From Sipunculus nudus (Eukaryota; Annelida; Sipuncula; Golfingiida; Sipunculidae), in the NCBI GenBank assembly GCA_026874595.1, contig CM049313.1, forward strand, positions 60,097,159 through 60,161,158: 64,000 bases of DNA, in the 5' to 3' direction. Every line of letters starts with the position of its first letter. Positions within the stretch are counted from its first letter, which is position 1. The notes below the pieces were generated by a model. It was not told the origin of the DNA. It searched no databases and worked only from the letters and a program-made list of their open reading frames with translations. Made by a program: the position numbers and the translations under genes. Positions 35,927-50,900 of the stretch are shown here, one piece after another.

Positions 35927-38900
35927 GTGAGTGGGAATTTATCATTTGTACTTTTGTAGACATATATATATATAAATATGCATAGTTGATCATACATTTG
36001 TAAATATGTGTACATATAATATCAGCATAAAGTCATAACATATTTCACCATGAATGCTAACAGGGTCTTTTATTTTATTTCTTTGTCATTGTATGACTGA
36101 CACAAACATCAATAAAATGATACAATAAACTTACTATAGCTTCCACAAAATATAAAATAGAGAGACTTGTGAAAGGAAATTATTCTATTTTTTATGCTAA
36201 TTTATGCATAACATATTTTCTATGCATCAGTGTCACAGATTACAAGTTGGTTTAGATATGTATTACCTCATTATCAAGATGTCTGCTTTTTGTTTTTTCT
36301 GTGTTTACCCTTTCTTCAGTTGATTTTAGTATATTGAACATGTTCTTAGGAGACAATAAATATAATGTTGGTCTGATTTATACCTATGTTATCCTGGTCA
36401 GTATTGTTTTACCTGCTACAGTTAACTATTGTTATTGTTTTGCTCCTTGGCAGACCTTTATAGGGGTTGGATCTGTGGATGCGAGATGGAGGGAGAGTAT
36501 TTTCATCTCCCTGCCTCCGATGCCCTCTGAACACATGATAAAAGCAAGCAAACCTGTTGTAATGACAACTGCCTGCTCTCTGCTTGTTCCTAATGGACTC
36601 CTATACAAATGGCACATGGCAAAGCTGCGGCCTTACTCGCTAGTCCACCAGGTGAACTTACACATTATTGCTGGAGCATTAGCGCTTGACACACTCAGCA
36701 CACGACTGAAGGACCACTTCATGAATTTGGTAAGTTTGTTTTACATACTCTGTGTTTAAAAGAACAGATATGTTGAGAAATCATAGAATATTACCATTGT
36801 TAACAGCATTTTTCTGCATTCATACTTTTTCATAGTCAACTGTAAAAGTAGATGTTTTATGATAGGTCCTTTTTCTCCTGTCCATCACATAAAAATGATT
36901 CTGTTTTGTACGTCTCTCAGCTTAATATGTACATATTAAAGATCCTATTAAAAGAAGTAGATACTGTTATTGGTTCTGTCATGAAAATTGTATAGAAATA
37001 TTCCAACACCCCTGTTCACCTCATTTCTCGTGATATTTCTTTCAAGGAATGTTTGCCACTGTAAATTAGCTTTCTTCAAAGGAAGTAATGTAGCGATTTA
37101 TTATGATTTAAATAAGGCCATACTTATTTAAATTTTCGTTTCTCAGACCCGCCGACCCTAAGTTGTGACAATTTGGAAAATAAATATAACAGTTACCCTG
37201 TCTTTTTTTTTTTGCCGCCGTTATAAAATGTGTCCATGAGTCGTAATATAAATCCCCTAAAAATGTAAACTCGCAGTCACCTCCTACAAAATGCGACCCA
37301 CACGGCCGAGTCGGTCATTTTTAAGTCACAGCATTTGCCTTGCCTATGGTTAGTGAAACTTTTCCATTGTCTTATTCATGATCGTCTAAAATCTAGGGAT
37401 CTGCGGAGATAAAGATTTCCGTCGGAGATCTTCTGTAAGTCAAATCGTTCAAATGTTCTCTCACATTTCATCACGATCTTACCCGATATCAGTTTTATGT
37501 ATTAAACAGTGTTCTTCTTGTAATGATGGACCACTTTGGTTCGAAAACATTAAAGGTGCTGACTGTAATATATTATATCAGCAGGGATTGTAATATTTTC
37601 CACAAGGTGTCCGAAAATATCTGGCTTTTGAATGGTTCTTCCGAGCTCAGTTTCGGATGCAACTTCCACGCAGGGTCACGAACTATTGTAACATTCTTGA
37701 CATCGCGTGGAAAATCCTCTGTAGACAAGGAATCTTTAGGCCGAAGGCGGAAGAAAAGCCGACTTATTTAAATCTATTCGTTAAAATGCCTGCAAACATG
37801 TGACTACGAGGTTGTGATACGGAAATTCTGGATGAAATCAGCTATTTTCGGTAATTTGGATAACCGATCGCTGTGTGTATGCTTGTAGCATCGAATTTGT
37901 GAGCACTAGAATTGTTGCTCACGGACTATTTCCCGCCATAAAATTACTTGAATGAAACTAAATGTGCATGCATGTAGTATACTATGAATCTCTCGTTTGC
38001 TCTCTTTCTGGGGCTGCTGGGCGAGGTCTCTTTCTGCCAATCGCGCCGAAGCCCTGAAATACCGTCATATGCAAATAAACTCTTAACTCTCAATCAAATA
38101 CTCGCGCAATGGAAATGCTAAAAATAGCACTGGGCACCTGTGTGTTGTTTACAGAGTGGCCAATACCGTGTTATATAAAGCTACCAGGTTATACCGCTAT
38201 TTTAAGGGCTCCGAAGCGTTTATCAAGTGACAGATGTATGAACCTTGTTGCAAAACATTCTGAAATAATGTTCATCAGTATATACTTATGTTTGATATAT
38301 TTGTTTATATTAGCTTGATATTTTCCACCTTGCAGTTGTTAACATTTCTGTGGGGTAAAGTATTACCTCATTTGATATATTTGATTAAATTTCTGATAGG
38401 TATATTTTTACCATATTTGATATATAGTTTTTTTTTTTATTTTGTGTTTCTGACGTTTTTTTTCCAACGATTGACAACAGATAGATCATATCTTAAAGAT
38501 GATTTCATTGATATTTTAAATATAAAGGACTTTGCTTATTTTCTGACTGGGTGGCCCTGATGAATCTTGATATTGCTTAAATGTGCGTTTGTGTTTGAAT
38601 TGCATGTTTCATGGCTATTTTCATTTGCCTGAACTTTCCTTTATTTGTTGTAAGCTTTGTATATCCACTGACCATATAATGTCCTTCAAAATTAACAGTT
38701 AATTTTGCAACCAGTCTCCTGTACAGGTCAGCTGTTTTAGTAAGAAAGTGGAATGATTGGTTTTTCAAAAATGTTAATTGAGTGGAAATGATTATTTTAT
38801 TAATTGTTAATTTAAATTGATTTATTTATTGATTTTTTTTAAGTTTATTTAAAAAGTAGAAAAATCATGATTTTTTTTAAAGTTGATTTTTTACCAGCCC

Positions 38901-41900
38901 TTCCAGAAAGTATTGAGGATATCCTGCAGATACTGAAAATACTTTAGTGCACTTGACATTGAAGAAGGACACATATAGTTCCTATACATTCATTTTTATT
39001 TATTATTCATCATTATTTGAAAATTTATATGGAAAAAAAATTGCACTTTTCATCTTAAAAATTTTGAATTATATTTATTTTTATTTTCCCTCCTCCTCCC
39101 CACCACATTTCATTTCTTCATCCGAGAAACTATTTATTAAATATGTAAGGCCTAAGCATGAAATATATATATTTACTTTGCAATGCTGGGGTGGTGTAGA
39201 TGAGTCTGGAAAGAGTTGCAAAAATTATGGTATCAGTTCAATTGGGCATATCTGTTTATCCATGTAACGTAGGAGGGACGTATCTGTGATGTAACAAACA
39301 TGTGACATACAAAAACCACTGCGATGTCATCACTACAAATCATCAAGTAGTGTTATTTTAGTCCTCTTGTCTTAGGTTGTCACTCGTATGTCCCAAGACT
39401 GTACATCTGTCATAATTCTTTCTGAATTAAACATTAGGAATGCATACACAGGTAATTATTATTTTGCTTTTAAATAATCGCCACATTTGTCAGATTTGCC
39501 TCTGGGGTAAATAAGGGTAAGCTTTACTGCATTATATAAATTTATCACGAAAAATCAGGTAGACAGTGGTGCTGGAATGGAGTGTCTATAGTGAGTTGAA
39601 CAACTTAATGGAACAGGAATATGCTGATCAACTGAACTGGCAAGGGGAATGTTATGCCCTTATACAGCCTTAGGCTCTAATCTGAATTTAATTTTCTTCC
39701 ATTATTTTGTTACTAAGTCATATTTGTACACCTCTTATCAGTTGCTCATGATTTATACATATTATGTCATGTGGAATTTGCTTCTAGGTAAGGCTAGTAG
39801 GCCTTTGATAGTAATGATATATGAATGTACAGTTGTGATATGGTAATTGGGAACACAGGTAAAGAAAATTGGAACAGAGGCAAACGAGAAGCAAGGAGCA
39901 AATAAGGAGAAGTTCTTACAAGGTCATAGCATCGTAAATGTTGATGAGACAGAGGTCATTCCTGTAATCAGAGTTCAGAATGTCAGAGGTCAAGGCAAAC
40001 ACAAAAACCAGGAGGAGCCCAGCCCTCCCTCGGAGAAACCAGCAGGACAGAAGGTGGAGGCAGAAACACAGACAGATGAGGGGTAAGTGACGGCACTGTA
40101 GCAGCCTAGAATTTTACATGTTGTTAAAAAAGGAAGGGTTCTGTAAATCCTGGATGGCGATAAAAGTATGATTTCATTCTAGGTTCAGAGATTACCTTTG
40201 TATTCATAAATTGATTTGCATAATAGAATTTATCTTTAAAATATAATCAACCCTTATTTAAATCCAACCAGGGTTCTTATTATAAATTTAAGTGTTCATA
40301 ATCAAGAACATTAACTCCATTTGAAAAAGTAACAAGTACCACATAATCTCCAATCAAATTTTTTAGCATTCTGTGACAGTTAGCTGGTGCCTGATTTTTA
40401 TCATTGCCCTGGAAATGTTTAATGCCTCATTTGACAGGGATCGGAAACAATCATACATTGAAATAGAGAAAGGACTGTTTGATTAACTCACTTTTTATTA
40501 TGTTTATTTTTGTTTTGCTAGGATCCCTGAGACCGAGAAGGAGCTGTACAAGATGTGTGCCCAGGCTAACAGACGAGAGGAGTTGATGAGACGATGTACC
40601 ATCAAACTACAGGACGAGATCAGCAGCCTCAAACGACAGCTCAAGGATGCCATGAGTAATGCAGACCCACTAGAGAGCTTCATGGTAAATACTCAGTATA
40701 TTAACAAACTTCTAAGGCTGTAACAATTCACTGATGAACTGTTACTTTGTAGTTCAAAGTCAGCTTTTATATATTGTATATTTACACCATTATATGAGTC
40801 CAGGGGATTGGATGATTAACAGGAAAGTTTTGTATTTGGAGCCAATGCGTTTTATCTGATAGACCCATAGCCAAGATAACTACCACAGGGTCTACCTTGC
40901 TATATCAGAGACTCAGAGTCAATGTGTACAGTTCATGAGTAGAACTGGGGTGGAAGACTGTAGTAGACAAAATCTACTAAACTAGTTTCTGGTAAGAATT
41001 TCACAACCCACAAGGTATGAGCAAAATCCCAAGCATGGAAATGAAAACCAGGAAAGCAAACTTGTTTGGATGAGACTTGCATTAATTTATATCAGAACTG
41101 GTTGCTGTTTCATGTTTGTCTTGCATAATTCCAAGGCTTAATGGACCGCTCTTTTTAATGTATTACTGTATTGTTACAGGAGTTGTTCCAGGGAGGGAAG
41201 CCCCAGGATGATACCACACAACAGACACTGACCATCAAACTGAAGAAACTGAAGGCCCGGATCAGTGAACACACATGGTTCCTCAAGTCATACGGCCTGG
41301 AGCTGAGAAAGGTAGAGATGGTAACATTACCAGCGCACAACGTCATCACCGTCAACTGGGAGCACGGGGAGGCAGACAAGTTTATACATGACCTGCGCAA
41401 ACAGCTGGATGAGAAGGCCATAAGCAGTAATGGGTGAGTATTGTCATGTGTCACTTCAGGTAAAAAAGGTCTTCAGGTCTTTTATATATGGTGGCTTTAA
41501 CAAGTCTCAGTAATCAGTATACAAGTCCTACAGTCTTGTTGCCAGATTGTGAGTTCCTGGATCATATGAGATTTTAATAAAGGTATGCTCACTGCAGGTT
41601 CAATTGTTTCCTAATTTTGGGTTCTAAAAAGACTCATTCATATAGATTGAATTTCTATTGATGTGTAGTGCATTACTATCCTCTGCAAATTTTATATTAC
41701 TATTACTAGATAGAAATTAACATTAAAGTGAAAGCACTAGGGGGTTATTATTGGTGGGAAATGCTTTTACAGGTATTTCAAGAGTTATATCTGTTTATGA
41801 ACTCATTGAAGGCATTCATTGGAATGTGATACCATCAGCCTCAGTTATGGCATGGTTGGATCATGGATGTGTGTGATGTCATTGACAGGAATGTGGTGAC

Positions 41901-44900
41901 TTCAGCCTCAGTGAGAGCATGATGTTATGTATGTGTTGTCTTAGAAAGGATTGTGATACTGTCAGCCCCAGTGAAGGTATGGTGTAATGATTGTAAGGTC
42001 ATTGGCTTGTATGTGGTACCTTTAGCTTCAGTGCAGGCATGGCGTGATGTCATTGGCAGGAAATGTGTTGCCATCAGCCTCCTTTAAGGCATAGTGTGAT
42101 TCCATTGACAGGAAATGTGGTACCATCAGCCCCCTTTAAGGCATAGTGTATTGCCATTGACAGGAAATGTGGTACCATCAGCCTCCTTTAAGGCATGGCT
42201 TGATGTCATTGGCAGGAAATGAGTTGCCATCAGCCTCCTTTAAGGCATAGTGTGATGCCATTGACAGGAAATGTGGTACCATCAGCCCCCTTTAAGGCAT
42301 AGTGTAATGCCATTGACAGGAAGTGTGGTACCATCAGCCCCCTTTAAGGCATACTGTAATGCCATTGACAGAAAATGTGGTACCATCAGTCTCCTTTAAG
42401 GCGTAGTGTGATGCCATTGACAGGAAATGTGGTATCATCAGCCAACTTTAAGGCATAGTGTAATGTCATTGACAGGAAATGTGGTACCATCAGCCAACTT
42501 TAAGACATAGTGTGATGCAATTGACAGGAATGTGGTAATGTCAGCCTCCTTTAAGGCAAAGTGTGATTTCATTGACAGATAATGTGGTTCTGTCAGCTTC
42601 AGTAAAGGCATGGTGTGATGTTAATGATGTTACTGACAGCAATGTTGTACCATCAGCCTCAGTGAAGGCATGGTGTGATGTGTGTGATGTCATTGACAGG
42701 GAAAGTGGTACCATCAGCCTCCTTTAAGGCATAGTGTGATGCAGTTGACAGGAATGTGGTACCTTCAGCCTCCTTTAAGGCAAAGAGTGATGTCATTGAC
42801 AGATAATGTGGTTCTGTCAGCTTCAGTGAAAGCATGGTGTGATGTGTGTGATGTCATTGACAGGAATGTTGAACCATCAGCCTCAGTGAAGGCATGGTGT
42901 GATGTAAATGATGTTACTGACAGGAGTTGTTATATTATAGGCAGAAGTGAAGGCATGTTGTGACGTATATGATTTCATTGACAGGAACATGGTACCGTCA
43001 GCAACAGTGAAGGCTTGGAAGGAGAATGAGGAAGAACTCAAAGAAGGAGAGGTACAGCTAGAAAACGCTAACAAGAAACCCCTCGTCCTCGGCTTCAACA
43101 CTGCATCCAAGTTTGAACAGCTCAACGAAGATCAGAAACAACAGGTGTTTGAGGTAGGTCTTTCTATTGTGTAATATACTACATTTATATAGGAAATTCC
43201 TCTTTAGTTATGTTTTATTAATTTTTAGCTCAGCTGACTGTAAGCCGATCACCCTTTGTCCGTCATCCGTCTGTCTGTCAGTCCGTTAACCTGGCACAAT
43301 TCGTAACCACTGGACCTAGAAACTTGTTACTTGACATTCTGAGAGGTCCATGAAAAATCTCCTTGGAAACTAGAAATTAGGTCTCTGTTACCCATATCCT
43401 TCAAGCTATTGGGCCCCAAAGTACCCCCCAGAATAGTCAAAAATTTCATACAAAAACTTCAATATCTCATTAACTACATCACTGATGGTCATGATTTTTG
43501 AATACATATTGATCATGAGATGTTCCATCAGTTCCTGCAGACTGGTGGCGCCACCTGAATTTTTCAATTTTTTACGAATTGTTTTCTCTATTTTTGAGAC
43601 CTTTAAAAATGTGAACATTTGTTTACAGGGCACAAATCGTAAAGACTGGACCTAGAATCTTCATTCTTGACACACTGAGAGACCTATGAAAAGTCTCCAT
43701 GGAAACCAGAAATTATGTCTCTGTTATCCATATCCTTCAAGCTATGGGGCCCCAAAATAACCCCCCCCCCCCAGGAATAGTCAAAAATTTCATACAAAAA
43801 CTTCAATATCTCATTTACTACATCACTGATGGTCATGATTTTTGGCATACATATTGATCATGAGATGTTTCATCAGTTTCTGCAGACTGGTGGCGCCACC
43901 TGTATTTTTCGATTTTTATGTCCCCGCCACAAAGTGGCCGGGGCATATAGTTTTACCCATGTCCGTCATTCCGTCCTTCTGTCATTCCGAAATCAAACAG
44001 TTGTACGGACTTTTTTTTGCAATGCCTGCAGATATTGGCCTGATTTTTGGTGTGTGGCCAGATATTGACCAGTTACAGATTGAGTTCGCATTTCGTCCTG
44101 GTTGACCTACTTTTGACTGTTTAACGGCTCCTGAACATAGAAAATTTCATGTAAAACATAAATTTTCATGACAAATACACTTGTACAGACTTTTCTTCAC
44201 AATACCTGCAGATATTGGCCTGATTTTTGGTGTGTGGGCAGATAATGACCAGTTACAGATCAAGTTCACGTTTTGTCCCAGTTGACCTATTTTTGACCGT
44301 TTGACGGTGCTCTAACATAGAAAATTTCATTAAAAGGTGCATATGTATGGATTTTTTTTCGCAGTGCCTGCAGTTACGGGCCTGATTTTTGGTGTGTAGG
44401 CAGATAATGACCAGTTACAGATCGAGTTTGTGTATTCTCTCAGTTGACCTACTTTTGACCATTTGACTGCTCCTGAACGTAGAAAGTTTCATGAAAAATA
44501 TAAATTTTCATAACAAATGCATATGTACTGACTTTTTTTCCTCAATGCCTGCAGATACCACCCTGATTTTTTATGTGTGGGCACATAATGACAGTTACAG
44601 ATCGAGTTCGCGTTTCATCCCGGTTGACCTACTTTTGATTGTTTTACGGCTCCTAAACATAGAAAATTTCATGAAAGACAGAAATTTTTATGGAAAATGC
44701 ACATGTATGGACTTTTTTTCACAATGCCTGCATATACTGGCATGATTTTGGTGTGTTGCTTGATAATGACCCGTTACAGATCGAGTTTGCTTTTTGCCCT
44801 TGTTGACCTACTTTTGACCATACGACACCTACTGAACTTAAAAAAATTTTCAAAATTTTACAAATGTTTCTAATTTGCCCAAGGCGGGGGCATTCGTGTC

Positions 44901-47900
44901 GTTCCGACACATCTAGTTTACGAATTGTTTTCTCTATTTTTGAGACCCTTAAAAATATGAACATCTGTTAACTGGGCACAAGTCTTAAAGACTGGACAGA
45001 GAATCTTCATTCTTGACACACAGGGAGACCCATGAAAAGTCTCCATGGAAACTTGAAATTAGGTCTCTGTTACCCATATCCGATGAGCTATGGCACTCCA
45101 AAGTACAGCTCAGAATAATGGAAAATTAGATACAAAAGCTGAAGTATCTGAACAACTAATGCAGAGATCATCATAATTGTTTGCATGGATACTGATCATT
45201 GAGTGTTTCATCAGTTTCTGCAGACTGGTGGCACCATCTGTATTTGTTCGGGTTTTTTTACGAATTTTTTTCTCAATTTTTGAGACCTTCAAAGATATGA
45301 ATATCTGTTAACAGGGCACAAATCATAACAACTGGAATCTTCATTCTTGACACACAGGGAGACCCATGAAAAGTTGACATTGAAACCTGAAATTAGGTCT
45401 CTGTTACTCATATCCTTTAAGCTGTATGGCTCCAAAATACCCCCCCAGAATAATGAAAAATTTGATACAAAAACTGCAGTATCTCAATAACTACAACACT
45501 GATGTTCATGATTTTTGGCATACATATTGATCATGAGGTGTTCCATCAGTTTCTGCAGACTTGGTGCGCCTCCTCTATTTTTTTCAAATTTTTACGAATT
45601 TTTTTCTCTATTTTTTGAGACCTTAAAGATGTTATCTGTCAACAGGGTACAAATCGTAACAACTTGGACCTAGATTCTTCATTTTTGTAATGCAGGTAGA
45701 CCCATGAAAAGTGTCTGTGGAAACCTGAAATGAGGTCTCTGTTTCCCATATCCTTCAAGCTATAGGACTTCAAAGTATCCTTCAGAATAATGGAAAATTT
45801 TATACAAAAGCTAAAGTATCTGAACAACTAATGCAGAGATCACCATGATTCTTTGCATGGATATTGATTATGGAGTGGTTCATCAGTTTCTGCAGACTGG
45901 TGGTGCAACCTATATTTAATTCAATTTTTCGAATTTTTTTCTCTATTTTTTTAGACCTTTTAGGATTCTGTCATCTATTAACGAGGCACAAATTGTAACA
46001 ACTGGACCTAGAATTCATACTTGTCATGCAAGGAGACCGATGAAAAGTGTCTGTGGAAACCTGAAATTAGGTCTCTGTTACCCATATCCTTTAAGCTATA
46101 GGACTCAGAAGTATCCCTCAGAATAATGGAAAATTTGATACAAAAGCTGAAGTATCTAAACAACTAATGCAGAGATCACCATGATTCTTTGCATGGATAT
46201 TGACCATGTGTTTTTGAAGACTGGTGGAGCCACCTGTATTTTTTTATGCATTTTTTCTCTGTTTTTGAGATATATAAATACAGACACAATCTTGGCCTGT
46301 TGGTTTATCTGTTTGATGCTTCAGTTGAATGGGTATATACTACCATTCAGATGATAAAATTTTCTTTTGCGAATCTCTTCCCAGTCAGCTGAGCGTCATG
46401 ACCCATGGGTCACTTGTTTAGACATTTATCACTAATTATTGAAAGTGAATGATGGACTGATATTAGTTGTTATTATGAAAGAAAGGATAATTTTGTGTTC
46501 AACTGAGTTTTAAAGGAAGAAACACAGTTGCATTAAACCCACAGGAAACATTGTTTGAAACATGTTGATGCTAAACCTCCTTTGGAAGATTGAATATTTC
46601 AGACAAGAATTTGCAAAGCCAAACCTACTAATTAAATGTAAAGCTACAGATGTTTTACAGTGCAGCTGGATATTGGCATACGAGGGTAAAAAACAAGAAT
46701 AACTAGCAGTATATACCAGATGTGACATTGCATGAATATCCTTGTTTCCCCCAGACAAAGTTTGGGGATACTATTGTTTCATGACGGTCCAACAGCTGCC
46801 GCAGATAAGTTTTGTTTGCTCAATAACTCAAAATATATTTCACAGATCTTCACCAAACATAACATGTACATAGATTTGGGTTAAAAGGACGAAGCCTATT
46901 TAAAAAGGGGTAATGACCTTTACTAGGAGAGTGACATTGTCCTTGAATTGCCACCTATTATCCTTTTCTTGATTTCATGCCTTTTAACACCCCCATCATT
47001 GCCACTTGGCAGTACTGTGAGCATTATAAGTCAAAAACTAAAAGACGGATTTCTTTCATATTATGCATAAACATAGATATGGGTTATGGAATGAGGTATG
47101 TTTAAATTAGGGTATGACCTTTCCTAAGTGAGTGGCCTTGACCTTGAATATTCACATATCTGGTGAAAAATATTGTTTCCAAGTTGATTGATGTGTCTTT
47201 CTGAAAATCAAAATGAAAGACGTCAGATGGTAAATTGTTGAAAGGGACTAGTGACCTTCAAGGTCCCACCTGAAGAAACCCTGGTGGCTTGCCAAGAATT
47301 ATTATATGCTTCTTAAGATGGGAGGGGGGGGGGGGCCCTTTTTGAAGGGGGGATTAATTGTCTGGGGATACTATGGCATCTGTGATGCCAATCAATGTCT
47401 AGTTCTACAATGATTGTTAGATGAAAAAGTGCTTGAATATGTATGAAATGATTGTTTGATTAAACTTGCATGAATATCTGTATGCAATGATTGTTAGATT
47501 AAACTTTTCATGGATATCTATGTACAATGATTGTCATATTATTTTCAGTTGTTGCACATTCTGGATAAGTACGGGATCACTGGGGAGTGCTACCATGACC
47601 TTGTTATGACGGAGGTCGGGAAGAACCTGCCAAAATCCTACCTAATCAAGCAGGCTTACGCCTTCCTCAACAGTCGCTTCAAGATCAAGTTCACCCCGGG
47701 ACAGAATGCCGGGGCACAGCAGTCATTCACTGCTGTCCTGACAGAGGAAATCAAGGAGTACATCAAGGAAAATAAAACCTGCAAGAAAGTTGAGGTGAGT
47801 GTTTGATTGTATCAGGCAAAGAAGTTTGTTTAGAGAGTAAAATACCTATTTCACATGGCAAATGGAAACTGTTTTTAATCCACATTGAATCTGTTTTAGA

Positions 47901-50900
47901 CAATCACATGGCCATTAAACATGGATCAGATCTGTTTTCACCAAGCCATTTTCAATCAACATTTGAATATACCAGGTTTGCTATTTTTCAAAATAGTGCA
48001 TCACCCCTTCTACCATGTCATGTACAATAAAGTGTCATTACGACAAATGGTCTATCATGTCATCACCACGCATGGTCTACCATGTCATCACCACGCATGG
48101 TCTATCATGTCATCACTATGCATGGTCTACCATGTCATCACCATGCATGGTCTAGCATGTCATCACCATGCATGGTCTATTATGTAATCACCATGCATGG
48201 TCTATCATATCATCACCACATATGACCTATCATGTCATCACTATGTATGGTCTATCATGTCATCACCATGCATGGTCTGTTGTGTCATCACTCTGGATGC
48301 TCTATTGTGTCATCACCAAGCATGGTCTATTGTGTCATCACCACCATGGTTTATTGTGTCACACATGGTTAATCATGTCTTCACCACGCATGGTCTATCT
48401 TGTCATCACCACGCATGGTCTATCATGTCATCACTATGCATGGTCTACCATGTCATCACTATGCATGGTCTAGCATGTCATCACCATGCATGGTCTATTA
48501 TGTAATCACCACGCATGGTCTATCATGTGATCACCACACATGATCTATCATGTCATCACTATGCATGGTCTATCATGTCATCATCATGCATGGTCTATCA
48601 TGTCATCACAATGCATGGTCTGTTGTGTCATCACCACACATTGGTTATTGTGTCACAAATGGTTTATTTTGTCTTCACCATGCATGGCGTATCATGTCAT
48701 CAACAAGCATGGTCTATCATGTCATCACCATGCATGGTTTATTGTGTCACACATGGTTTGTTGTGTCTTCACCACGCATGGTGTATCATGTCATCACCAT
48801 GCATGGTCTATCATGTCATCACCACTCATGGTCTATTGTGTCATCACCATGCATGTTTTTTGTGTCGTCACCAGGCATAGTCTATTTTTTCATCACCACG
48901 CATAGTTTATAGTTTCATATGACTAAACCTTTTTGGTTTATATGCTATGTGAAAGACCAGCCTAGATCTGCAATCTGCATGGGCCAAAATGCTTTGGTGC
49001 AGTTGCCGAAGGAAAGGGGTATTAGACAGGTTACTGAAAACCTTGATTCTGTCTAGAATGTCTCCCAGGATTTAAATACCTTACCTCAACATTAGCTCTG
49101 AATTAAGTCAATAAAAGTCCTGAAATGTCCTTGTTGAAGACTTTATCCTCAGGCATCTTGAATAAAAGAAAAGAGATAGAGATGAAATATGCAAGCAAAC
49201 CTTTACCAGTTTCACATAGATGATTTTTGAAAAATGTAAATATTTGACTCATATAATCTCTATAAAGTGATTGTCTTTTTGTGCAAGTTTGTTTGATTTG
49301 TGATCTGCATTGGATTTCAAAGTATAAAAATAATTTTATTAAATAATAATTTTTATTGATATGTGCAAGGAAACATAATCCTTGAATGAACATCTGTGTA
49401 TAGATTGTAACTCCTGATAATTCACTTGTTTATTTCTTAAAAAAAAGACGACAGGAGAGAATTGGATTTCAGAGTAATTGAGTTTTCAATCACTTCCAGG
49501 TTAAAGTGGTTGGATATGGAACCCCTGTGTCCAGAAGCACCCACGTGGTCTTGTTAGGATTCACACTAATTGACAAAGTCAGGCCCATGATCTCAGCATC
49601 ATCAGGTAATTTTATTTATATTTATACATAAATGTAACAGTTAATCCATATTGCATATTGTGAGTACATGGTAATCCAAAGCATTAACAATGTATTATCT
49701 TCTGAGAAGTTAACATAATTGATCAGAATAATTAAGCCTGTGTTGACTGATTCATGGAGTCCTTCAAAATTATAAATCTTTTATATCATCTTGTGAGTTT
49801 TTAAAAAAAAATATGGATCAAAATCCTGACATTAGTGCATTAATTCTGGGAAAAATTAGTCAAATACTTCAGTTCATTACTGTGTTTATCAATGATGTTC
49901 TACATGTTCAGAGAACTTTGTCTTTTATGTTCATTGGTATTCATCCCTGCAATTTCCGAACAAGTCACACTCTACAATTAAACCAGATAATAAAAGAGTA
50001 CTTTTTCCAGTTATACAATAAGGAAAAATATTCCAGTCCATGTACAACCATATTTTAAATGGATCAGCAGTGTATTTCTCCTTCGCTGTTTCATATTTCA
50101 TTTGGGACTGATTGGTGTGTGCTCATCCTGTGACATCTTTTCTTGTACTATATGTGTAATACTTTGGTGATTTATTGGCCCCTGCTTCCTTGAAACAGGG
50201 GACATTGATTACGGTTTGTCTGTCTGTCCCTCTGGCTCTCTGTTTGTCTGTCCGTCAGGTTTTTTAGCTCAGCTGACTTTCAGTCATGCTTGGCTAAAGT
50301 GATGGGTCTTTGTACGTTGTCCTTCCGTCTGTCCATCAGCTGGCCGTCTGTCCATTAGCAGGGCACAAATCGTAACCATAGGGGCTAGGGTCATTAACCC
50401 TATGCAGTCTTAGAGGTTGTAAACAGATCTCCTTGCAAACCTGAAATGAGTTCACTGCGACATATATTCTCGAAATTTCCGGGTGTGTTTGCAACTTTGC
50501 ACCCCCAGAAATAATTCTTTAAGCCAAAATTTTCATCCAAAACTTTCCATCTTTCACATACAGCTCACCTACCAATAGGGGAAGAACCATAATTATTTTG
50601 AGATCACAAAGTCAAAGATCAAGGTCACAGGACCCACTTCTTCGAAAAGCCTTTAGATGAATTTTTAGCCAAACCTTTCATCCCAATTCTTTGATCTTTC
50701 ACATATAGCTCACCTGCTAAGTGGGAGAAAAATCCTATAGATTTTAAGGTCACAAGGTCAGAGGTCAGGGTCACAGGATCCACTTCTTTGAAAAGGTTGT
50801 GGACAAATTTCAAGCTAGACTTTTCATTCCAAAACTTCCAGCACTGATATGGCTTCTCTGTCAACAAGGGGGAAGACCTATTGATTTTGAGGTTAAAGGT

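Larger units (their letters stand above)
43154..47548 (+). other. Intron 6, mostly two HINE-like elements
   Basis: It contains family A (43222-46417) with a nested element (43918-44917), about 330 bp without recognised content (46418-46745), family F (46746-47403), and a short repeat of 'tgattgttagattaaactt' (about 47410-47540). Confidence 0.75.

Noticed and set aside
37140-38100. Mobile element in intron 2
   Set aside because: The block is more CG-rich and starts beside a hairpin, but I found no matching right end or target duplication.
42736-42963. Extra coding exon in intron 5
   Set aside because: It resembles exon 6 (SASVKAW) but belongs to the junction-derived tandem array, contains no proper donor and is interrupted in neighbouring units. 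It is kept as a finding, not as an exon.
48050-48912. CRISPR-like array or long histidine/serine-rich protein
   Set aside because: The 25-bp units are contiguous with no unique spacers and the sequence is a spliced eukaryotic intron. The open frames exist in all three frames because the repeat lacks stops.
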